From Candidatus Calescibacterium sp. (lineage in GTDB: Bacteria > DRYD01), in contig JANXCV010000001.1 of assembly GCA_025059235.1 (NCBI GenBank), positions 293,725 to 345,962 on the forward strand: DNA of 52,238 bases, written 5' to 3'. The notes under the pieces are model-generated. The model ran no database searches. It had not been told where the DNA came from and saw nothing but the letters and a program-made list of their open reading frames with translations. Each line of letters opens with the position of its first letter. Position 1 is the first letter of the stretch. This document shows, piece after piece, positions 25,563 to 34,145 of this stretch. Made by a program: the position numbers and the translations under genes.

Positions 25563-26307
25563 CTTTTTGGGTAATATTCTTATTTCTTTTTTGTATGGCT
25601 TTATCCAGGATTTCTACTAATAGATATTTGTTTTTTTCAGATATATCTGTTTGGATATTTTTGTATCCGAATTCAGATAGTTCGTAGGCTGCTAATGTTT
25701 TGCATTCTCCTTTATTGAACGGGATTATCACGCAATTGAATCCAAAAAGTGGGGAAAGGTATTTTATTACATTTAGAACCATGTTGCATACTGTTAATAT
25801 AAATACTCCTTTTTTTCTCTTTAAAAATTGGTTTTTTAGTATATTCCATACGCTGTCATAGTCTCCTAGTACGATATAGAAATCCAGGTTTAACTTTTCT
25901 GCTCTTTTTTTTAGATTTGATATGTAGCAGGAGTTGCAGAAATTATGTTTTGCTGAGCATTTTGACGAGAATCTTCCGTCTGGGCATCCCATAGGTTTTT
26001 GACAATAACTTATGGTTATAAATCCTTGCCCTTTGCTAAAATAATCGACTATCTTGTCTTTGGAGATATCTGAGTAGAATTCTTCTTTTCTTTTGTTTAT
26101 TCTGACTAACTCTTTTAGGATAATAGGGACAACGTGGATAGAGAAATTCAATATTATTCGTAATGGATCTTTGAAGAACAGATACCATAGGTATTTGAAA
26201 GTTGGTTTTCTGATGTAGTATTTAGTCATGAGGAGAAAGCCGGGATTTCTTATCTTATAGTAAGGAGGGAAAGTATCTGCAAATTTTTTAAAGATTTCTA
26301 CATTCAT
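25528..26307 (-). CDS. cysteine-rich protein resembling DUF116
   Basis: 259 residues. A cysteine cluster CQKPMGC, SSKCSAKHNFCNSC at about 103-127 could bind metal or an Fe-S cluster. After it, ISNLKKRAEKLNLDFYIVLGD, FILTVCNMVLN and NKGECKTLAAYE follow the order of conserved segments in DUF116 proteins. The first 90 residues are hydrophobic and basic, possibly membrane-associated. The function of DUF116 is not established. The gene overlaps prfA by 4 bases. Confidence 0.5.
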   Translation of the reverse strand: MNVEIFKKFADTFPPYYKIRNPGFLLMTKYYIRKPTFKYLWYLFFKDPLRIILNFSIHVVPIILKELVRINKRKEEFYSDISKDKIVDYFSKGQGFITISYCQKPMGCPDGRFSSKCSAKHNFCNSCYISNLKKRAEKLNLDFYIVLGDYDSVWNILKNQFLKRKKGVFILTVCNMVLNVIKYLSPLFGFNCVIIPFNKGECKTLAAYELSEFGYKNIQTDISEKNKYLLVEILDKAIQKRNKNITQKGDEHEAFEIKK

Positions 26308-27392
26308 TTTACTGATTGTTTTATTTCTTCTATTTTTTCGAGGATTTCCATTTTTTGGAGTTCTTCTATTATTTGTTCTAGATTTCCTTCGAGGATTGAT
26401 TCTAGATTTTGTATGGTCAGATTAATTCTGTGGTCTGTTACTCTATTTTGAGGGAAGTTATACGTTCTTATTTTTTCGCTTCTGTCGCCTGTTTTTACCT
26501 GTTGTCTTCTTTGTTTACGTAGTTCTTCTTCTTGTTTTTCTCGTTCGAGTTGAGCTATTTTGGCTCTAAGTATTTTTAGTGCTTTCATTTTGTTTTGGTG
26601 AAGACTTCTTTCATCTGCACAGGTTACCACTATTCCTGTTGGTAGGTGTCTTATTCGTATAGCGCATTCGTTTTTGTTAACGTTTTGTCCTCCGGGTCCT
26701 CCTGCTTTAAAGGTTTCCATCTCTATTTCATCATCTTTTATGACTACTTCTTTTTCTTCCATTTCTGGTAGTACTATTACTGTGGCTGTTGAAGTGTGTA
26801 TTCTTCCACTTGCTTCAGTTATGGGTACCCTTTGGACTCTGTGTGTCCCACTTTCGTACTTAAAGGTTCTGTAGGCGTTCTTCCCGCTTACTAGGAAGGA
26901 TATTTCTTTTATACCTCCGAGATCAGTATAATTTGTGTTTAGTATTTCTATTTTGAATTTCATTTTGTCTGCGAATTTTGAGTACATTCTGAATAGGTCT
27001 GCTGCGAATAGAGCTGCTTCTTCTCCTCCTGTTCCTGCTCTTATCTCGATTATAACATTTTTATTATCCTCTTCACTTTCTCCTATTAACATTTTCCATA
27101 GCTCATGTTCTATTTTTTCTAGTTTGTTGGTTAGTCTTTCGATTTCTTCTTGGTAGAATTTTTTCATTTCGTAATCTTTTTCGTTTTCGATGAGTTCTTT
27201 TGCGTCCTCGATGTCTTTATATGTTTTTTCGTAATCTTCGTAGTATTTTAGGTATTTTTCTAGGTTATCTTTTTCTTTTAGAAGGTTGATGTATTCTTGG
27301 CTGGAGTAGTCTGTGATGTTTTGTATAGAATTTGTGACTTTGGCCAATGTTTCTTGCTTTATTTCTTTTATTTTTTTTAGTATTTCGTTCAT
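26304..27392 (-). CDS. prfA: peptide chain release factor 1
   Basis: 362 residues, normal RF1 length. The codon-recognition tripeptide is PIT at 190-192 (PxT, the RF1 form; RF2 has SPF), and the catalytic GGQ is at 234-236. It terminates translation at UAA and UAG. Its start overlaps the upstream unknown gene by 4 bases. No prmC methyltransferase follows, unlike in many genomes. Confidence 0.96.
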   Translation of the reverse strand: MNEILKKIKEIKQETLAKVTNSIQNITDYSSQEYINLLKEKDNLEKYLKYYEDYEKTYKDIEDAKELIENEKDYEMKKFYQEEIERLTNKLEKIEHELWKMLIGESEEDNKNVIIEIRAGTGGEEAALFAADLFRMYSKFADKMKFKIEILNTNYTDLGGIKEISFLVSGKNAYRTFKYESGTHRVQRVPITEASGRIHTSTATVIVLPEMEEKEVVIKDDEIEMETFKAGGPGGQNVNKNECAIRIRHLPTGIVVTCADERSLHQNKMKALKILRAKIAQLEREKQEEELRKQRRQQVKTGDRSEKIRTYNFPQNRVTDHRINLTIQNLESILEGNLEQIIEELQKMEILEKIEEIKQSVK

Positions 27393-28003
27393 ATTTTTCT
27401 TTGGAGTATTATCATCATTCCTAGTACAATAAATAAGAGTTCTTTTCGAGGTATGAATTCTATCTTATTACCCATTTCATTATTTTTTATGAAATTCAAA
27501 TACTCCTTTTTGTTTGTTACTAGTTCTATGATATGGTTTACTATTTTTTTGTCTACGTTTTGAATAATTTCTTTTTCTTCTTTACTAGCTTCGTACTTTT
27601 CGCTATTTTCTCTATTGTTTAAAATGATTGACAAAGCAAGGATCACTGAAAAAGTTTCTTGATTTATGTAAAGAACATTCTCAACTGACAAAAGGTTTAT
27701 TTCCTTTTTTATGGTTATCGCAAAATCGTAGAATTCTATTAGAGGTGGAATATCTTCGAATATATCGACATAACAATAAAAACTTTTTAGATTGAGTAAA
27801 ATTTGAGTTATATAGTTGCTGAATGGTTTAAAATTGTTGTCGTTTATTATTAGGATTCTGGAATTGTTTAAGATATACTTGGATAAACCTTGTTCGTATT
27901 TATTTATGAGTTCGTTGCTATAGTTTAGTAAGTATACATATTCTCCTAGAGAAAAGCTATTAAGAGAATCAAAGGATTTATTTTTCTTAAACAGATTCAT
28001 CAT
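27389..28003 (-). CDS. uncharacterised protein
   Basis: 204 residues, family not recognised. It mixes beta strands (RILIINDNN, FAITIKKEINLL) with helices, and ends in a hydrophobic stretch LLFIVLGMMIILQ that could be a C-terminal tail anchor. It sits between tyrS and prfA, overlapping both, so it is cotranscribed with translation genes. Confidence 0.6.
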   Translation of the reverse strand: MMNLFKKNKSFDSLNSFSLGEYVYLLNYSNELINKYEQGLSKYILNNSRILIINDNNFKPFSNYITQILLNLKSFYCYVDIFEDIPPLIEFYDFAITIKKEINLLSVENVLYINQETFSVILALSIILNNRENSEKYEASKEEKEIIQNVDKKIVNHIIELVTNKKEYLNFIKNNEMGNKIEFIPRKELLFIVLGMMIILQRKI

Positions 28004-29195
28004 CTTCTACCAGGGAATAATAATTGAATTTGCCTATTCTTATGATGAAGGGCTTGGAATACTGGATGACTTTGTTAGTTAATTTGTTTCCGTTTAGGTA
28101 TATTCCTCCGTGAGATAGGAGTCTTTTAGCTTCTGCTTTGCTTTCAGTTAGTCCTGTAAAATATAGAGCATCTATTATATTGATGTTTCCTTGGTTGTCT
28201 ATTAGTGATTTTGGTATTTTGACTATGGGTATGTTGGTTGGTAATTCTCTTTTTGAGTATATGTTTATGAATTCTTCGTAGCATTTTTGTGAAATTTCTT
28301 CTCCGTGATAAATACTTACTATTTCTCTTGCTAAAATCAGTTTAATGTCTTTGGGGTTGGTGTATAGTAAGAAGAGTTTTTCGACGTTTTCTTCTGGTAA
28401 GTTTGTGCAGAGTTTGAAGTATCTTTTTATTAGTTCATCTGGGATTGACATTGTTTTTACGAACATATCTAGTGGGTTTTCATCTATTCCTATGTAATTG
28501 TTTAGGGACTTGCTCATTTTGTTTTTGCCATCTATTCCTTCCAGGATTGGCATCATAATTGCTACTTCTGGTTCTTGACCGTATTTTTCTTGGATATACC
28601 TTGCTACCAAGAAATTGAACTTTTGATCTATTCCTCCGAGTTCAATATCTGCTTCCAGATGTACACTATCATATGCTTGAAAAAGTGGATAAAGGATTTC
28701 GTGAAGGGATATGGGTTCGTTTGATTTATACCTATTCTTAAAATCTTCTCGTTCTAACATTTGAGCTAGGGTATATTTCGAAGAGAGTCGTATTATTTCT
28801 TCTGGTCTTAATTTAGACAGCCATTCTGAGTTATACACTATTTCTGTTTTTGATAAATCTATTATTTTGCCTAATTGTGGTAGGTATGTTTTAAGATTTT
28901 CATTAATTTGTTCTTTTGTTAGCATTGGTCTAGTTTTGTTTTTTCCGGATGGGTCTCCTATTAGTGCTGTGAAGTCCCCAAGTATCAGATATGTTTTATG
29001 TCCGAGTTCTTGGAACAATCTAAATTTTCTTAATACTACTGCGAAGCCCAGGTGGATACTATTTGCCGTGGGATCTATTCCAAGCTTTACGACCAATCTT
29101 TCTTTTCTAAGTAGCTTATTTTCTAGCTCTTGGATATCTATGACCTCTTCTGTATTTTCTATAATTTTCTTTATCTGTTCTTGTACCTGATTCAT
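27987..29195 (-). CDS. tyrS: tyrosyl-tRNA synthetase
   Basis: 402 residues. GIDPTANSIHLGF (HIGH motif HLGF from H48), KNKMSKS near 230 and a C-terminal S4 RNA-binding domain (ESKAEAKRLLSHGGIYLNG). The PTA-x-IHLG form marks the TyrZ-like bacterial branch. It charges tRNA-Tyr. No T-box leader is visible; the 123-bp spacer to mtnA is divergent, and the ATG has no Shine-Dalgarno. Confidence 0.96.
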   Translation of the reverse strand: MNQVQEQIKKIIENTEEVIDIQELENKLLRKERLVVKLGIDPTANSIHLGFAVVLRKFRLFQELGHKTYLILGDFTALIGDPSGKNKTRPMLTKEQINENLKTYLPQLGKIIDLSKTEIVYNSEWLSKLRPEEIIRLSSKYTLAQMLEREDFKNRYKSNEPISLHEILYPLFQAYDSVHLEADIELGGIDQKFNFLVARYIQEKYGQEPEVAIMMPILEGIDGKNKMSKSLNNYIGIDENPLDMFVKTMSIPDELIKRYFKLCTNLPEENVEKLFLLYTNPKDIKLILAREIVSIYHGEEISQKCYEEFINIYSKRELPTNIPIVKIPKSLIDNQGNINIIDALYFTGLTESKAEAKRLLSHGGIYLNGNKLTNKVIQYSKPFIIRIGKFNYYSLVEDDESV

Positions 29196-29274
29196 AATAT
29201 ATCGATCATGTAGTAGCTGTATAAGCTTTCCATATATTAAAAATTTTTCTTAAATTATCATATCTCCTTTTCTG

Positions 29275-29289
29275 AAGGAAAAATTCCTT
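29275..29289. promoter_or_regulatory. inverted repeat in the tyrS-mtnA divergent spacer
   Basis: AAGGAA-AAA-TTCCTT is a perfect 6-bp inverted repeat 30 bases before the mtnA start. TAGAAT at 29303-29308, 10 bases before the ATG, could be a -10 element, which would make the mtnA message nearly leaderless. No ribosome site is seen before mtnA. It may be an operator, on weak evidence. Confidence 0.3.
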
Positions 29290-29318
29290 ATATTAAAAAA
29301 CTAGAATAGTGTACTGAG

Positions 29319-30332
29319 ATGGGATACGAAATAGATTATTACAATATCAAGATTGACTTTGAAAAGAATGAGTTCCTAGTTCTAGATCAGAAACTTTTAC
29401 CCTTTGAAGAGAGATATATCAAACTAGAAACTGTACAAGATGTTTATGATGTAATAAAGAACATGAATGTACGTGGAGCTCCTCTCATTGGTATTGTCGC
29501 TCTGATAGGTTTATACTTAGGATCCTATACCGATATGGAATTTTTAAAAAAAGCAAGACCAACAGCAATAAATATATTTAACTATTTTAACGAATTAAAA
29601 GTCTACCTAGAAAAACGAGCGGACCATCATAAAGACTACAAAGAATTAGTAAGATCATTTATAATTGATATCTTGAAATCGGAGTATACAAAAAATCTAA
29701 AGATCTCTCAGAATGGGTTTGAGATCCTAAAGAAGATAGTGAATAAAGAACGGATTAATTTTTTGACTCATTGTAATACTGGTTCTTTGGCAACTATTGG
29801 TCTGGGAACTGCTCTAGGAATAATAAAGTATACCAGTTCTGAGGTTTTAAGATCTGGTGGAAAGGTTTTTGTTTGGGTTGATGAGACTAGACCTTACCTT
29901 CAGGGTAGTAGGTTAACAGCCTGGGAACTGCACAAAGAAGGAATAGAGTTCAAGATAATAACTGATAACTCTGCGGCTTATGTAATGTCTAAGGGGTTAG
30001 TAGATGTGGTTTGTGTAGGAGCCGATAGGATAGCTAAAAATGGGGATACTGCAAACAAAATAGGAACACTCAATCTGGCTATCCTCTGTAAGTACTACGG
30101 TATTCCTTTTATAGTTGCTGCACCCAATTCATCGATAGATACCAACCTAAGTGATCTAAGAGATTTTGAGGTAGAGGAAAGACAAAAAGATGAAGTGATC
30201 AAGATTGGAGATATTCCGATTACTCGTCAGGATTACGAAGTTTTTAACCCATCCTTCGATATTACACCCTGCGAATTGATAGACTATATCGTTCTTGATA
30301 GTGGTGTGTATTCTAAGCCTTATAATTTTTAG
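29319..30332 (+). CDS. mtnA: S-methyl-5-thioribose-1-phosphate isomerase
   Basis: 337 residues. The family signatures are present: NVRGAPLIGI near 50, catalytic Cys152 in THCNTGSLATIG and catalytic Asp236 in CVGADRIAKNGDTANKIGT. It isomerises methylthioribose-1-phosphate to methylthioribulose-1-phosphate in the methionine salvage route. Other salvage genes are not in the window, so related sugar-phosphate substrates are possible. Confidence 0.93.
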   Translation: MGYEIDYYNIKIDFEKNEFLVLDQKLLPFEERYIKLETVQDVYDVIKNMNVRGAPLIGIVALIGLYLGSYTDMEFLKKARPTAINIFNYFNELKVYLEKRADHHKDYKELVRSFIIDILKSEYTKNLKISQNGFEILKKIVNKERINFLTHCNTGSLATIGLGTALGIIKYTSSEVLRSGGKVFVWVDETRPYLQGSRLTAWELHKEGIEFKIITDNSAAYVMSKGLVDVVCVGADRIAKNGDTANKIGTLNLAILCKYYGIPFIVAAPNSSIDTNLSDLRDFEVEERQKDEVIKIGDIPITRQDYEVFNPSFDITPCELIDYIVLDSGVYSKPYNF

Positions 30333-30344
30333 TCGAATAATTTT

Positions 30345-30352
30345 GGGGAGGA
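30345..30352 (+). promoter_or_regulatory. Shine-Dalgarno sequence upstream of tRNA-Ala
   Basis: GGGGAGGA is followed after 6 bases by TTG 30359 and after 13 by ATG 30366. The ATG frame is 9 codons and ends in the tRNA. Neither frame looks like a conserved protein. The next real gene, transketolase, lies behind the tRNA. Confidence 0.5.
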
Positions 30353-30385
30353 TCTTTTTTGGGTTATGTGGAATTTAATAGGAAA

Positions 30386-30457
30386 GGGGTCGTAGCTCAG
30401 CGGGAGAGCGTCTCGTTTGCACCGAGAAGGTCAGGGGTTCAAATCCCCTCGGCTCCA
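30386..30457 (+). tRNA. tRNA-Ala (TGC)
   Basis: Cloverleaf with acceptor GGGGTCG / CGGCTCC, anticodon stem-loop TCTCG-TTTGCAC-CGAGA (anticodon TGC) and T arm AGGGG-TTCAAAT-CCCCT. G3:U70, the main alanine identity pair, is present. CCA is not encoded (A73 is followed by TCT). It lies 53 bases after mtnA and 43 before the first possible transketolase start. Confidence 0.95.
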
Positions 30458-30500
30458 TCTAACAAAAAAACTACCATGCGTATAAACCCCAAAAACTCCC

Positions 30501-32366
30501 ATGGGAAGTAAAATCACTATGTCTAGATTAGCAGAAATATGTAAAATCGTAAGGAAAGAGGTTCTTGAAAGTACATACTATGCTAAATCTGGTCATCCGA
30601 CTACTTGTTTATCTTCCGTAGAACTTCTGGTTGTACTTTTCTTTAAGTATTTGGTTTTTGAACCTGAATGTTATCCACAGGTATACCATGATGAGTTCAT
30701 TTTATCTAAGGGTCATGCAGCACCCTTACTGTATTCAATCTATAGAAAAGTGGGAATCATTAAAGAGGATCTGATGTCGTTAAGAAAATTTGGGAGTCCA
30801 TTAGAAGGTCATCCTTCTGTAAGGCTCAATGGAGTAAAATATGCTACGGGATCTTTGGGGCAAGGATTAGCGATTGCTGTTGGAGCTGCTTGGGCACGAA
30901 AGTACCTCAAAATCCCCTCCAAAGTCTTTGTGCTAATGGGAGACGGTGAATTTTTTGAGGGTAGTAATTTCGAAGCTCTAAACCTCGCTACAAAATATGA
31001 ACTAAACAATCTGTGTCTTATCCTCGATGTAAATAGGTTAGGCCAAAGTGGAGAAACAATGTTCAAACACAACCTAGAAGAGTACTCCAGAAGAATATCT
31101 TCCTGTGGATGGGATTATGTTATAATAGATGGGCATAATTTAGAAGAAATACAGAAAGCTTATGAAAAGTTTATAAACGATTCAGAAAAACCCTTTGCGA
31201 TAATTGCAAAAACCTACAAAGGTAAGGGAGTCTCTTTCCTCGAAGACAAGGAAAATTGGCATGGAAAACCTTTGCAATCAAACGAAGAACTTAGTAAAGC
31301 AATATGTGAACTGGATGTTCCGAGTAGTCATCCAGATATCGAAATTCACTACGCCAAATATTCACATAGTAATAGTATATCAACAACTGTAGAGGGATGG
31401 GATATAGAGATTGAAGATAAGCCAATGGCTACTAGACAAGCGATTTCTACTGCTTTGGCCAAGATCGGTAGATATATAAATAACCTCATAGTTTTAGATG
31501 CTGATGTAAAGAACTCTACATATACTGAGTACTTTGAGAAACTTTATCCCGAAAGGTTTATTCAGTGTCATATTGCTGAGCAGGCTATGACCGGAATGGC
31601 TTTAGGGATAGCCAAAAACGGTTTTGTAGTCTATCTTTCTACGTTCGGTGCATTTTTTACGCGTGCTTTTGATTTCATAAGGATGATGGTTTATTCAAAG
31701 CCTCCGCTTGTAATATTTGTGGGTACTCATGCGGGTGTTTCTATTGGAGAGGACGGACCTTCGCAAATGGCTCTCGAAGACCTTGCAATGTTTTCTTCTT
31801 TGGTAGAAAGTACAGTTATCTACCCTTCTGATTCCATTAGTGCTCAGAAGCTCTTGGTGGAAGTATTTAAGCTACACCTTGAAGGTAAGTTGAATGGAAT
31901 AGTATATTTTAGAGTTTCTCGTCCCTCTACCCCGAAAATATATAGTGTAGAAGATCTATTCCAAATCGGCAAAGTCAAAGTGATAAAGCAATCTGATAAG
32001 GATACTGTAGCTATATTGTCAAGTGGGGTTCCAATTTTCGAAGCCCTGAAAGCATATGAACTACTGAGAAATGAAGGGATAAATACTAGAATCATAGATG
32101 TATACAGTATTAAACCCCTAGATGGAAATTACTTAGAAGAGGTATTAAGGGGAGTCTCTAAAATTCTCGTTGTTGAGGAGCATAGTATCTATGGTGGGAT
32201 TGGTCAAACTATAGCTTCTTTGTTAATGAAAATTGGGAAAAAGGTTGATTACTTCGATATCCTGGGGATAGATAAAATTCCGATCAGTGCTTCTCCTCAG
32301 GATTTACTGGAGTATCACGGAATTGATCACAAGTCAATATATAGAAAAGTAAAAGGTATCTTATGA
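30501..32366 (+). CDS. tkt: transketolase
   Basis: 621 residues with all three transketolase domains in one chain. GSLGQGLAIAVG and GDGEFFEGSNFEAL are the TPP-binding half; IAEQAMTGMALGIAKNG and GPSQMALEDLA the pyrimidine half; the C-terminal domain includes VVEEHSIYGGIG. It transfers two-carbon units in the pentose phosphate pathway. A second ATG at 30519 (MSRLAEI) fits the family N-terminus and has GGGAAG upstream, while ATG 30501 has no ribosome site. The kce-like gene follows after one base. Confidence 0.93.
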   Translation: MGSKITMSRLAEICKIVRKEVLESTYYAKSGHPTTCLSSVELLVVLFFKYLVFEPECYPQVYHDEFILSKGHAAPLLYSIYRKVGIIKEDLMSLRKFGSPLEGHPSVRLNGVKYATGSLGQGLAIAVGAAWARKYLKIPSKVFVLMGDGEFFEGSNFEALNLATKYELNNLCLILDVNRLGQSGETMFKHNLEEYSRRISSCGWDYVIIDGHNLEEIQKAYEKFINDSEKPFAIIAKTYKGKGVSFLEDKENWHGKPLQSNEELSKAICELDVPSSHPDIEIHYAKYSHSNSISTTVEGWDIEIEDKPMATRQAISTALAKIGRYINNLIVLDADVKNSTYTEYFEKLYPERFIQCHIAEQAMTGMALGIAKNGFVVYLSTFGAFFTRAFDFIRMMVYSKPPLVIFVGTHAGVSIGEDGPSQMALEDLAMFSSLVESTVIYPSDSISAQKLLVEVFKLHLEGKLNGIVYFRVSRPSTPKIYSVEDLFQIGKVKVIKQSDKDTVAILSSGVPIFEALKAYELLRNEGINTRIIDVYSIKPLDGNYLEEVLRGVSKILVVEEHSIYGGIGQTIASLLMKIGKKVDYFDILGIDKIPISASPQDLLEYHGIDHKSIYRKVKGIL

Positions 32367-32367
32367 T

Positions 32368-33192
32368 ATGTTTGAGCCATTAGTAATAACAGTAGCTCTT
32401 GTTGGTGCAGAAGTAAGTAAGGAGAAGAACCCAAACCTTCCTATAACTTGTAAAGAAATCGCAAGGCAAGCCATAGAATGTTATAATTTGGGAGCTACCA
32501 TAGCTCACATACACGTAAGAGAAGAAGATGGAACACCCAGCAGTAAAGTTGAATATTTTCAAGAAGTAAAGGAACTAATAGAGAAAGAAGTTCCTATGAT
32601 AATTCAGTTCACTACTGGAGGAGCAGTAGGGATGACAGAGGAAGAGAGGATGGAACCCCTAAAACTAAAACCCCATATGGCCACTCTTAACCTAGGAAGC
32701 ATGAATTTCGGTGATGAAGTATTTCTGAACACAAAGTCCTATATAGAAAAACTTGCTCTGAAAATGAAGGAACTTGGTATAAAACCTGAACTAGAAGTGT
32801 ATGACCTTGGTATGTTAGAAATGGTCGAGTACTTGGTCAGGAATGGTTATGTTGATGAGCCGGTACATGTGGATTTTGTATTAGGTGTGAAGTGGGGTGC
32901 TCCCGCTAATATCGAAACATTGATATTTATGGTCAACGATCTTAGGAGAAGGGGTATAAAGTTTACTTGGTCGGCAGCTGCCATAGGAAAACATCAGTTG
33001 GCCATAAATGTTGCCTCTATTCTACTTGGTGGTTTTGTAAGAACAGGATTGGAGGATAATATCTATTACAAGAAAGGAGTATTGGCTACTAACCAAGAAT
33101 TAGTAAAAAGAATAGTAAATTTATCGAATGAGTTAGGTCGTCCAATAGCTACCATAGAACAAGCCAAATTAATACTTGGGATCAGGAGGTAG
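32368..33192 (+). CDS. BKACE family beta-keto acid cleavage enzyme
   Basis: 274 residues of the DUF849 / 3-keto-5-aminohexanoate cleavage family. IAHIHVRE supplies the zinc ligands H47 and H49, and VDFVLGVKWGAPAN and ELEVYDLGM are family motifs. These zinc enzymes condense a beta-keto acid with acetyl-CoA to give acetoacetate and a new CoA ester. The neighbours do not encode lysine fermentation enzymes, so the substrate is open. Only 1 base separates it from tkt. Confidence 0.88.
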   Translation: MFEPLVITVALVGAEVSKEKNPNLPITCKEIARQAIECYNLGATIAHIHVREEDGTPSSKVEYFQEVKELIEKEVPMIIQFTTGGAVGMTEEERMEPLKLKPHMATLNLGSMNFGDEVFLNTKSYIEKLALKMKELGIKPELEVYDLGMLEMVEYLVRNGYVDEPVHVDFVLGVKWGAPANIETLIFMVNDLRRRGIKFTWSAAAIGKHQLAINVASILLGGFVRTGLEDNIYYKKGVLATNQELVKRIVNLSNELGRPIATIEQAKLILGIRR

Positions 33193-33194
33193 TT

Positions 33195-33920
33195 ATGGAA
33201 GAGGTCAAAAGAAAAATTCTGGAAAAACTAAAAAAACTATCTGAAGAGGAAAGAGAAAGAAGAGAAAAGATACAGGACGTAAAATCCGAAGGTGGAGATA
33301 GTTTTGATAATCAAGATTATCAATTTAGTCTAGAAAGATTGACAAGAATAAAACAGGAAAGATCTAATCTTGAAGCTAGATTGGAAGAAATAGAAAGAGA
33401 AGAACAAGAGGAAGAAAAAAAGACATTGAAGCAGAAATTCTACGAAAAGAATTTTAGTATTCCTCTTGTTGGCAAGGAGTTTGAGCTTCTGGTAAATGAT
33501 AACAGAAGAATAAAGGTAAAAATAGTACCGCTGTATGAAGAAATAGAAAGCAATCAGGATTATTTTGCCATAACAACTGACTCGCCAGTGGCAAAAATCA
33601 TTGATAAAATGATAGAAAGATTTGTACCAAAGCTTGAAAGAATAAAAAAGGTCATTGAAAACGAAAACGATCCGAATAAAATTATTCAATCTATAAAAAG
33701 TATGAACGAATGGGTAGCTGTATCGAATTATCATGAGTTTGAGAAGAGATTAAAAGAATTGGCAAAGGATAAAAATAAACTTTTGAGAGAGTTGGATAAC
33801 TTTCTCAAGGAAGAAGCAGAATTAGATATATCCAAGATATTTGAAGCTTTACGAAACAAAGAGTTTTTTGTGAAAACCCAAGGTAAAGAAATAAAATACA
33901 AGATAATAAACGTGAATTAG
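33195..33920 (+). CDS. GreA-like protein with C-terminal helical extension
   Basis: 241 residues. The first 70 form a long coiled coil with EGGDSFDNQDY at 32-42, comparable to the GDLSENAEY tip of GreA, and ITTDSPVAKII at 126-136 matches the GreA C-terminal SPLGKAL segment. The remaining 105 residues are charged helices not found in GreA. GreA-family proteins enter the RNA polymerase secondary channel and stimulate transcript cleavage. The acidic tip is only partly conserved. A strong AGGAGGT precedes the ATG. Confidence 0.6.
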   Translation: MEEVKRKILEKLKKLSEEERERREKIQDVKSEGGDSFDNQDYQFSLERLTRIKQERSNLEARLEEIEREEQEEEKKTLKQKFYEKNFSIPLVGKEFELLVNDNRRIKVKIVPLYEEIESNQDYFAITTDSPVAKIIDKMIERFVPKLERIKKVIENENDPNKIIQSIKSMNEWVAVSNYHEFEKRLKELAKDKNKLLRELDNFLKEEAELDISKIFEALRNKEFFVKTQGKEIKYKIINVN

Positions 33921-33941
33921 TTTTTAAGAAGGGGTGTAACA

Positions 33942-34145
33942 ATGAGAACACTAGATAAACTAGAAGAAATCGCCCAAGAAGTGATGGATCTTTTAATAAG
34001 TTATAAACTTGATGAAGAAGAAGTTTTCTACATACTGGGATATATCGAAAGAAGCTTATATATACAACTGCTCGAAAAAACATTAGAAGAATATGGGTTG
34101 ATAGAAACTGAAGAAGAAATAGATAACGAAAATGAAGAAAAGTAA
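33942..34145 (+). CDS. small acidic helical protein
   Basis: 67 residues, not recognised. Helical and acidic at the C-terminus (EEIDNENEEK). AAGGGG lies 8-12 bases before the ATG. It overlaps the next gene by 14 bases and follows the GreA-like gene by 21. Confidence 0.6.
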   Translation: MRTLDKLEEIAQEVMDLLISYKLDEEEVFYILGYIERSLYIQLLEKTLEEYGLIETEEEIDNENEEK

